Source of the DNA: Apus apus
Lineage: Eukaryota > Chordata > Aves > Apodiformes > Apodidae
DNA length: 64,000 nucleotides
Reading direction: 5' to 3'
Assembly: GCF_020740795.1 (NCBI RefSeq)
Contig: NC_067287.1
Span: forward strand, 15,825,501-15,889,500
Shown: positions 55,308 through 64,000 of the stretch, piece by piece
Numbering within the stretch: the first letter of the stretch is position 1
How the letters are laid out: each line of letters opens with the position of its first letter
The notes under the pieces: generated by a model
What the model was told of the DNA's origin: nothing
Seen by the model: only the letters and a program-made list of their open reading frames with translations
Databases searched by the model: none
Translations under genes and position numbers: made by a program

Positions 55308-57173
55308 GTAAACTAGAAAATGAGCTGCATGTCTCTGACTTTCAGCATAAGGATAATTAACTGCTGCAAGAGATTCTCTAAACACTTGGTGAAATCAAGG
55401 CAGGGAGTTGTCTTAAGATTTGCATGCTGGTTCAACCACAAAATTACAAGCATAAAAGTGGGAATTACTGCGTGAGGCTTTCCAGTCCATGAGAGGGAAC
55501 AGAACAATTAGAAGATCACTTTTTTTTTTTTTCCCTTTCCCCTGGCTGTAGAATTCGTAAATATTCTTAGGAAACAGGAATAAAATACTTTAAAAATCTA
55601 GTTTCAAAATATCAGTGTAAAGCAGCAGTTCTAGGATATCTCCGGCCTTCTGAAAGAGTAGGGGAGAAGTTATTGAAGGGCATCTTAGAACACTCACAGG
55701 TCAAAAAATATGAAGATGGGGGCTGAGGTGGGGAGAGTGGATGGGAAACTTTTCTTTCTTCTTCAACATGTATATGAAGTGTTCACCCAGACTCATCTTT
55801 TCACTAAAATGGGAAGGGAAGAGAAATAATCGGCAAATTGTCTTACAAGCTCCTTTCACCATTAGACTTTTGTTTCACACAGATACACAGGAAAGGATTT
55901 CCAAGGAGTGGAAATTAAATAATGATTCTGGTCTCTTCAGAACTCAGATTATGTTCCTTATGCCATTCCCCAGGAGCCATACTTTCCGGAGTTTGCTTTG
56001 GAGTTCTTTCCAAAGAGACTGAACTTAAGATCCATCTGGCTATTCCAGCTCCTGCACGCCTGCTCTAATTTTGTGGTTTTGTACATGTGGATGTTAATGC
56101 AGCTTTCCAGGGCTCATGGCCTGTCAGGGTGCATGAGAGTCTGCATGATCTGACCTAGGGAGAGGAATGACTTTGCATTGATCCACTCTAGGGTAGGGAT
56201 TAGAGCAGCTTCACAGTAAGAATTCAGTTCTCCCTAGGTTTTGAGGTAGCAATGACTGGTTGTCTTCCACAGTGACTGTTATTACTGTCTAGTTTCTTGC
56301 CAGGTAATTTGGCTGTACCTCCAGATTTCTGTAGGGGATAAGTTGAGGGTGTTCACGCTACTATACTGGGAGTATCAGCTAGATTGTACCATGATTAGCT
56401 CCAAGGCCTTCCCGCAGACAAGTAATGTGGACAGGCTGCATATTTGACCTCAGGATCTCTTTTACACCTTAGTACAAACACGATCACTGTGCCCTTGAGG
56501 ATGTCCTTCAAAACGGCTCTTACACAGGCTCCTCAGATCTGAGCAATCCGGTTCACCTGCAGTTATACATTGCGCTGCATTCACACCATTGCAAGCACAC
56601 CATCCTCCAGGGTACTTAGTGTTTCATTGCAAAACCCTGAACAAGTGCTTTAACTTCTGAGCTGAAGGCTTGAAGCAGCCACCTCCACACTCCAGATGTT
56701 TCAGGCCTCCCTGTAGAACATCCATCGAACCCAGAGAGGGGTGCGACACAAGAACACAGCACTCACTCTCTCCTTGAGCTTGACCAGGGGCCACTGGGGA
56801 TTATTTCAGGGCATAGACAGGAGAATACAAGGGGGTCTCTAGGAAAGACACCTACTTACAGCTGTGCCACCCCAGTCTTGGGACTGCCATGCAAAGGACA
56901 ATCTGTGAAGAGACCCAGTCCATTTAACTCTGTATCAGCACATCCTGCAGGTTTAAAACACATTTGTAGTTATTACAGGCAATATTTTGTAGAGAGATAT
57001 TCAAGCTTTGTTTCAAGCTCAGTACAGTTGTAGGGAATTCTTAGCTGCTCAGAATCACAGATAATTTTATTTATAAGTTACAAAAGGTGAGAGACTGAAA
57101 GTCTGTGTGAGGCTGAAATTAATTCTCTTCAGGTGGACTGTGGAAGCCACCGCTTTCCCCAGCAAACAGCCAT
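55308..57173. other. Non-coding unique sequence
   Basis: No gene is recognised. A T13 run lies near 55520. The stretch 56100-56950 has no open frame from ATG above 60 codons and no repeat. CTGAACAAGTGCTTTAACTTCTGAGC near 56638 is weakly MIR-like but isolated. Confidence 0.5.
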
Positions 57174-57241
57174 TTAAAAAACCCCCAACAAAACAAACCA
57201 ACAAACAAACAAAATAAACAAACCCAAAAAACCAGAAACAA
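57174..57241 (-). repeat. A/C-rich tract (T/G-rich on minus strand)
   Basis: A-runs separated by CCCCC, CC and C, including several CAAA units. It is the longest reverse-orientation member of the dispersed T/G set. Confidence 0.88.
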
Positions 57242-58234
57242 AATGGAAATCCAGAGGACTGGATTTATAGAAGGAAGAGGGGGGAGGGAGGTGGGTCTGA
57301 AAGTGTCTGAAGTGCAAGATCAGCCTAAAATATGTTTCCCAGAGCAAAAGAAGAGCTAAGAAAAGTGAACATCTCAACTATCACTTTGGAGTGGTCCTGA
57401 GCAGAACCACTGCAAAGGTGAAGCAAAGGTGAGGTGTGATAGATATGAAGAGGAGCCAAATATGCACAAGCCCTGGAGGGTGCTGCGACTGTACCAGGAC
57501 AGGAGCTGCAGACCCAGTTTGACAGTGACTGAAACGAGGAACAGGACTGCATGCACGCTGTAGGAGCTGAAGTTTCTCTTTACAGCTGTTTCAGAACTAC
57601 ACAATTGAGGTCCTTTTGCAAAGGAAATGGTTACATCTGAATCCACCAGGACACAAATAAGCTACTGGGAAACAGGGAATGAACGAATCCTTTCTAGTCT
57701 AAGAAGGAGTCCATGTGTCAGCCCCCTCCTAGGAGTGCTTGGCTTCCTACATTTTACTGGAAGTTATCCTCACAATGGCCTGATGCAGTAGGGAAGCATT
57801 TGCTGTGTTTTTCCAGACAAACAAAGCACTGAGTAGATTCAATAATTACCCTGGGGAATTTCCTTTGTCACTACCCACGTGATGTTGGTTTCTGGCTGGC
57901 CCTGGTTTTGCTTTGATCCACCAGACCATCTCCTTCAACTTGCACTAACCAAAAACTGAGATCTTTCTTCAGTGGGTCAATCTGCAAGTCACTGGTGCAG
58001 CAAATGTTTTATTACTGGATGTTAGTGGTTCTTTCTGTGAAATTCTGAGTAAGGGGAAGGAAATTCCAAATCAATTATGTAGCAGAGAAAAGGAGCAAAA
58101 TTCATCAAAGAAACAAAGCCTTGTAAATTAATCACTCAACTGATGGTCTTTTTTATTTTTTCTCCACTCATGTGGACAAGACCCTACGTGGCTAGAGGAA
58201 AAAAACAACAACCAGTAAAAAGCTCTGGTTTTGC
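57242..58234. other. Non-coding unique sequence
   Basis: Nothing is recognised; minus-strand frames at 57174-57646 overlap one another and are partly driven by the A/C tract. Confidence 0.55.
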
Positions 58235-58640
58235 CTACACAGCATAGACTGATTAAAGGCCTTTTGCTGGGTTGTTATCCTTTTATTAGCATGAATCTAA
58301 TAATAATAATATCACCACAAGTATATTTACTTTGCTGATGCCAGAAGGCCTCCAGGCAACTTAATAAAATGCAGCTCAAAGAGTGCTTGATCATTAATAG
58401 GACAATGTGCTGAAATAAAACGGAGAGCAAGGGTGAACTAAAAGCCAAGGATCCATCTCCAGTGCATGTGGGCTGATAATAAGCCAGCTAAAATGTCTGT
58501 CCTCTTTTAGCAGCAGCTTCAGAGCACTGTGTATGTTAAACACAATGGATGTGTTAGCTATTGGCATCTGCAAAACAAGCAGTTCCATATATCCTGGTCT
58601 TAGGCTTCTGAAAACAAGATGCTAATCTGTCTCTGCTCAG
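58235..58640. promoter_or_regulatory. Strong candidate conserved non-coding element
   Basis: High-complexity text includes GACTGATTAAAGGCC near 58248, TTTTATTAGCATGAATC near 58281, an AATAATAATAT run near 58300, GCTTGATCATTAATAGGAC near 58385 and GGCTGATAATAAGCC near 58470. The last is a near-palindrome with GGCT and AGCC ends. Homeodomain and GATA-type cores are dense, stops occur in all frames, and there are no transposon traces. It resembles long vertebrate developmental enhancers; that is an inference. Confidence 0.4.
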
Positions 58641-60899
58641 AGCTCTCTGGCTCTGAGATTTATCATGAGGCCAAACCCAGAAAAGGGCAAAAAGAAGACC
58701 CAATCCAAAGTTGTGGAAGGCATCAGAAAAGCTTCCAAGTTTTCAGGTGGGTTTTGGTCAAACCTAACTTTCTCTTGCCTTTCCCTCTTACTCCAGCTCA
58801 AAGAGAAACCTTTGTCATAGGACATTTTAGAAGGCACTTGGAGTTCCTTAAAAACCTTGAGAGGTTTCATCTGACAGCCCTAGAGATTGAATGTGGCATT
58901 TTTTGTTACCACATGACACAGAGAATACATTTCCAGACTCCATATCCCCCCTTTCAGCCCTCACTCACTGCTGTTAGCACTTCATAACCCTTGAAATACT
59001 CCTGCTCAGACAAGGAGGAGCTGCATGAACTGAAAGCTTCAGCTGCCTCAAGTTGGCATGTGCCACTGGGCAAATGAAAGAAGTGTCTCTGTCCTAATGG
59101 TTTGAGCAGGGTTAATTTTTCACCTATGCAACTTTTCTGCTGCGTCCATTGGGATGTGCTCCCAATGATCCATACTGGTAACACAACCTGCTGTAGAAGT
59201 CTGCATCCAGAAAGAATTCATACAGAGTAGAGAAGGTGAAGGAGTCAGTCTACATTTTCAGAAATAACAGAGAAATGGATAGACACGCGGAAGTGGCAGA
59301 CACTCATGGAGCTGAGTGCAAGAAGGGAAAAGGGCCATTGCTCCTGTGGGGATTTGGTTCTGTCTTTACTTCCACCTGCTGTGGACTTTCCCAGCTTGTC
59401 CTCCATTTCCCCTTGCCTTTTGGATTCCATCCCTATCCTCTGTGGGAAAGTGCTGGCAGCAGACAGCTGCTAAGGATCAGATCCAAGAAGTGGCTCCATG
59501 CTTAAAGCCAGATGTGTGGCAAGAGGATGTGGAGGCAGAGAGGAAAGGAGCTGGGAAGGATAACCTTGAAAAGTTGGGAGAAAGGAATGGAGCTGTTTGT
59601 TCCATGTCCATGACACAAGTGGTGGAAGGACAAGAACACTCTGAAGCTGAGCTCTGATATCAGGAAGAGCCTCCACATATTGCTGGGTTAGCTGTGATGG
59701 CTGTCCAGGAACTGCATGGACACTTCATTCAAATCTCTCGTATTATATGTTGGAAAGGATGGGGAAGTGGGAGGTGGCATTTCTTGACTGGTGATTTTCC
59801 AAAGCAGAAGAACAATACAAATCCATAAATATTTTCATGTGCTGCCACAGAGTTGCTAACTGGATCATGTCCCTGATCCTTTAACACTGCAGTATGTGGA
59901 GCAGGGGGAGGGACCGCAATACATGGTACAGCCTTGACCATACCACAGAAGAGCTATTGAGTGAACCAACAGGCTTATTCTGGACAGGCTGTTGGGGAAT
60001 ATTGCTCAAACCCAAACACATTTACCTCCAGAGTGATTTTCAGAAGCCATTTTTGCAACATGTCAAGACAAAAATCACTGCCAAAATATCCTCTTTGTCC
60101 ATCCAGTCAGATATTTAGGATGATGGAGGTTCAACAGTCTTCACTTGGCACCAGGCTAATTATTTGAGGTTGCTGCCACACACAGAGAGATCCCATCACC
60201 AGCTTCAAAAAACAATAGAAGAGGGATTTTTTTCAATATGTGAATTGATTCCTAATTAAGTCAGGTATAATTACAAAATGGCTGGTGAGTTTTCTGTGAT
60301 GAAATTCTCCTTGGCTGCAAGAGTCTACAGCTGCTAGCTCAAAACCCACAAACTCTGCATGGAAACACAGTACATGTAATTAGATTACAGATTGAAAGAG
60401 ATTTTATCAAAAAAGTTTGTGAGAACCAAATAAAAAGCTGAAATGTGGAAAAAGGAAAAAAAAACACACACACAAATAAATCTAAATAGTAGTTGTAAAA
60501 TATCTACCATTTGGACAGTGCACAAATGCAAGGTAGGGAACTGCTGTATGAACTCTAGATGTAACAAGAGTGGGGCACACAATGCTGAGTGATATGTGCT
60601 CTGTTATCTGACAAAAATGAAGTCGGGCTCTAGAGATGATGTATTTTAAGGTACAGACATCTGATGAAAAAGGGCAGTTAAGAGTGAACTTTTCCACCAT
60701 CCTTCTAAATTACCTTAAGATTAGTGCTATGTAGACAATGGCTTATTTTGCACAGGATGTTTTATTTTAGCATTAATCTCAACTCTCTCCCTCTCCTTCA
60801 CCTCTCTGGATCTCTGGGAATGAGAGTGGTTCTCACAGGAGTGCTTTCCTGTGACCCAATTATCTAAACAAATAAAAAAACATAAAAAGGGTCCCCACC
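58641..60899. other. Non-coding unique sequence
   Basis: No gene is recognised. The 122-codon frame at 58619-58987 plus contains an internal strong acceptor (CTTTCCCTCTTACTCCAG ending near 58796) but no good donor. The frame at 59316-59657 (113 codons) is unsupported. An A-rich run with CA units lies at 60449-60478. Confidence 0.5.
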
Positions 60900-61100
60900 T
60901 AAGTCGTGTCATGCTAACTAAAACTATTTTTTATCTTCTCTGAAAGGAGAAGCTAAAAATATACATTGTTTGTTTGTGACCAATGATAAATGGACCAATC
61001 CTCCTGCTCTTGGGGCTAAGAAGCCGCATCACAAATTAAATATCACCAGATCTCTCTCTTCAGCAGAAAATCTGGGCTTTTTAATTAATAAGAGATGTGC
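60900..61100. promoter_or_regulatory. Possible conserved non-coding element
   Basis: The AT-rich complex block carries GCTAACTAAAACTATTTTT near 60914, GACCAATGATAAATGG near 60978 and CTTTTTAATTAATAAGAG near 61076. CCAAT-type and homeodomain words are present. A plus-strand frame runs through it (60970-61353) but shows no family resemblance. Confidence 0.25.
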
Positions 61101-61280
61101 TTCTTCCCCCCCAAAACTCTACAAGTATGGACTCTGTTGCAAACAAAAGGTGTCTGAGAGAAGGCCAGTTTTAGGGAAAAGTAACCTGGGTGCTTATGGG
61201 GGATCCAGGTCATGGCAAGGGACACTGGTATCACTGTGTTGTACTTCCTATCATTCGGTAGATGTACGGAAGGAAGGAAA

Positions 61281-61316
61281 GGTGTTGTTTTTTTATTTTG
61301 TTGTGTTTTTTTTTTC
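61281..61316 (+). repeat. T/G-rich tract
   Basis: GGTGTTG leads to T7, then ATTTTGTTGTG and T10. It is a short member of the dispersed T/G tract set. Confidence 0.8.
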
Positions 61317-62309
61317 CTGCCTGGTGAGTTATCTCCGTGCCTTTGATACATAGGAAGGGTAGCTGAACTCCATTTACCCCTATTTAGTCTCAACCACACC
61401 CATTAGCTCTGGCTCCAATTTGCAGTGGTATCTTGAAACTTTAGAGAACAGAAGTGAAGCCACAAAGTCCTCAGGGCAGGGACTGCAGCAGCTCCTGTAC
61501 CTGTGACACACAAAAGGTTCAGTAAAATGGAGTATTACCAGATCACTGCTGAAAACCTTGAGCTATGATTTGATTCCATATGAGATTTTATGTAGTGCTA
61601 TTTGCCTCAGGGCCAGTCTGCTATTTATGAGTTGAATTTCACAGTCAATTCACAAGGAAGAACATGAGTGTCAGGTGTTCAGGACTCTCCTCATGTCATC
61701 TAATCCATTGTTTGTCTGGAAAGTGTGATATATCGTTTTTATTACTTCATATCAACTGTTCTCTAGTTTTGAAAACTGTGGCCAACCAGTCAGGAAGGGG
61801 TTGCAAAATCCTATAACTCTGGGTTGAAATTGACAGCCTAACCAAGCAACTGCCAGACACTGTCAGAAATCGTCAGCAGATCATTCACCAAAATCATGGG
61901 CTGAAAGCAACACAGACAGACAAGAGCAATCCGGTTCCCCCCACTCCACCCTTGCCCTGAGTTCCCTTTTTCTTCCCAAATCCCAACACTGTCTTTGGAC
62001 AACAGATATTCTGGGACTAGAGAAGGGAATTTATGAAACTTCTCTATAGGGATCTAGAAATAAAATTAATTTACTCAGAACATCATTCATTTCTGCCATT
62101 AAAAAAAATATTCCCCCCCCCACCTCTCTGCAGGTTAACTAGTACTGCTGTTTCCCCTGGAAGCGAGAAACATCCAAACCAAGCCCTTTGCATAACCACT
62201 GGCCACTCTGAACTCCCATCAGCTCCCTCACCCCACCTGCCTTTTTTCTTCCCTCTGGGAAGACTTTCCCATTAGCCAAAAGAAAGTTTTTTTTTTTTCT
62301 TTTCATATG
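61317..62309. other. Non-coding unique sequence
   Basis: No gene is recognised. CCTCAGGGCAGGGACTGCAG near 61470 faintly resembles the SINE tail seen at 20748 but is isolated. Homopolymers occur at 62099-62121 (A8, then C9 after ATATT) and 62287-62298 (T12). Confidence 0.5.
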
Positions 62310-62700
62310 TCAGTATAAGGAATTAAGTGCAGCAGGGAGACTCTGCCATGTTAAAGGTCAGTTGCATAAGTTCTCTTAAATGGCAATTAAATGATTCTAT
62401 GACAAACAGGATGCACTCGGAGTGCAGACATCAGCTCCGACCTTGGGACCTGGGAGAGTCTGGGAAAGAAAAAAAAAAACACTTTGGGAAAATAAACATA
62501 ACACCCAAAACTGTAAAAGCAGATGAATCAGCAGAGAAACTCTATCATTTTCTCTGTGTCGCTAGGGAAATGCAAAATGTAGTAACAATTTAATTTCTTG
62601 CTCAAAGGAACAGGCTGTCTTAAGATCTGTTGTTCATCCTACATTGTTAAACACAACCTGTCAAATTAGCCAGTGCCAGCCCTGGGATTGACCAGGCATT
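62310..62700. promoter_or_regulatory. Candidate conserved non-coding element
   Basis: Complex text includes GGCAATTAAATGATTC near 62381, GGGAAATGCAAAATGTAG near 62566 and TAACAATTTAATTTC near 62583. An A11 run lies at 62470-62480, and CACTCGGAGTGCAG near 62413 is a short palindrome-like word (CACTCGGAGTG). An 88-codon frame (62327-62593) is unsupported. It is enhancer-like in texture; conservation is unmeasured. Confidence 0.32.
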
Positions 62701-64000
62701 TCAGCCGTCTGAGGGTAGAAGAGTAATATTAAGGCCACATGTGGTAGAAGATGCACAGCTCTGTGGTCTGAGTCTGGGAAAGGGGTGATGCACAATTACA
62801 GGGTGTTACATGAATGAGAGAAGACAGAACAACACTTCCTGCGAGTCAGAGGACAGGAGAAGCTGTCCCAGACCTGCACCTGGCCAGCAGCTAGACTGAA
62901 GCCTGAGAGGAGTGTTCAGGCACATATGACAGTCCCATGAGGAGAACCAGTCTGAGCCACAGCCTCCTGCAGGATACATCCGTTACCCATCTGATTGTCC
63001 TATATGTATCTCAGGAGACAAACTAGCCTGGAGGGTTCATCCATTGCTTAACCATTTATCTATATAGGTTTTTGCTGGAGCCTGAGACCCTTCAGCTCTG
63101 CTGGATACCAATGGAGAAGGTTAAGGTCTGCATGTAGAAAGGGCTACAGTGGGCTGCAGGGTGGATGCATAAGGACCAGATTATTCTGGAAATCTCGTAT
63201 TTTCTGCCTGAATAAAATAATGCACAAGGCAAAGCAAACAGGAGCTGAAGGACCCCAAAGAAGGCTTCAGTCAGATGAGGCATGATCTGATTAACAGCAA
63301 AAGTCTGAAAAGTGTCAGTAAGCCAAGTGTTTTTCTGACAAACAATGAGATGTTGACCTGCCTTAAAAAGCTCACCGGGCACAGTATGATGAGGAAAGGA
63401 AGGAAGCAATAAAAAGCACCATGAATGAGGATGGAAAAAACCCATGCTTGCCAGCTAGTTCTAGATGTACAAGATCTGGACTGGATTTCAGTGAGGAGAA
63501 ATATAAGTCAGAAGATACTCTCTAAAGAGTAATTTTCCTGAGAAGTTTGTGAGACGAATTGGCTTCCTTAGACAAAGTGACTGGCAGTAGAAAGCACAGA
63601 AATTAAATACAGTTTGGTCTAGGATATGCCTCCTGGGAAGACAGTTCTGAGTTTGAGATGAGAACAGCACAAAAAAGGGCAAAGGGCAAGGTAGGTTCAG
63701 TTGAGAAAAAAAGGAGAAGAGAAAAACTAAAACAAAGAGGAAGACCAAAGTGGACATTAAAAAAAAAATAACCAGAAGGCAGGGGGGAAAAATAATTTTA
63801 AAAATGCTTATGGAGGGCAAGGAAAACTTGAGGACAACTCAGCACACTGGACTGGGAAGTTCCACTGAGATGTAGCACACCATAGTGCCCTGACAAAATT
63901 ATCTCAGGGTTGAGAGGGAGAGTATAAAATTACAGAGGGAAAGAAGCAGTCCAGGCCTGGAGTCTTCTCTCTGTTTCTCCTCCTCAAGTCTTTCTTTGGC
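62701..64000. other. Non-coding unique sequence, purine-rich near the end
   Basis: No gene is recognised. From 63640 to 63800 the plus strand is strongly purine-rich, with GGCAAAGGGCAAGG, an A7GGAGAAGAG run near 63707 and an A10 run near 63760. The overlapping minus-strand frame (63488-63820) is a phenylalanine- and leucine-rich artefact of that tract. A minus-strand frame at 63092-63445 (117 codons) is unsupported. Confidence 0.55.

Noticed and set aside
57049..57066. CAGAATCACAGATAA, like a reversed CR1 terminus
   Set aside because: A single copy, and the following sequence does not match CR1.
62392..62402. ATGATTCTATG, like a CR1 terminus
   Set aside because: A single octamer with no CR1 body upstream or downstream.

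Overview
This window reads as vertebrate, almost certainly bird, non-coding DNA. The deciding evidence is two clear CR1 LINE 3' ends: a minus-strand copy at 30372-30612 and a plus-strand copy at 54028-54176 that ends in four copies of the octamer ATTCTATG, the signature of CR1 in birds, crocodilians and turtles. Repeat density is very low and the base composition leans to AT. Short T/G-rich tracts of the kind common in bird genomes recur throughout. I see no bacterial-type gene organisation: no ribosome binding sites, no operons and no long open frames.

I recognise no protein-coding gene, tRNA, rRNA, known microRNA, CpG-island promoter or CRISPR array. The longest open frames (218 codons at 16671-17327 minus, 194 at 35792-36376 minus, 178 at 35338-35874 plus) are low-complexity, unlike any family I know, and of a length chance gives in 64 kb. 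The window is best described as intergenic or deep-intronic DNA. Four stretches with both splice signals and an open frame (10523-10601, 22777-22946, 48198-48339, 55128-55307) are listed as weak candidate exons. A possible recursive splice site lies at 30783-30820.

Layout. 1-20 kb: unique sequence with several AT-rich, homeodomain-motif-rich blocks that look like conserved non-coding elements (2490-2880, 6285-6500, 8290-8530, 12405-12640, 14290-14900, 17600-17960), a homopyrimidine mirror repeat at 8199-8229, and an old MIR-like SINE at 7025-7185. 20-40 kb: two more SINE remnants, a 3-bp-repeat palindrome, the first CR1, a recursive-splice-like motif, an A15/G14 tract, and a SINE remnant (38861-39000) running directly into another element-like block (39005-39400). 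40-55 kb: a compound microsatellite containing a 40-bp perfect palindrome, long poly(A), a decayed CR1-like fragment, three small tandem repeats, element-like blocks at 48820-49020 and 49500-50120, and the second CR1. 55-64 kb: mostly unique sequence with element-like blocks at 58235-58640, 60900-61100 and 62310-62700.

The most coherent overall reading is a regulatory landscape: many short AT-rich candidate enhancers separated by ordinary unique DNA, as seen around developmental transcription-factor genes. That is inference from sequence texture only. Conservation cannot be measured here, and I cannot name the target gene. I found no convincing new biological system.
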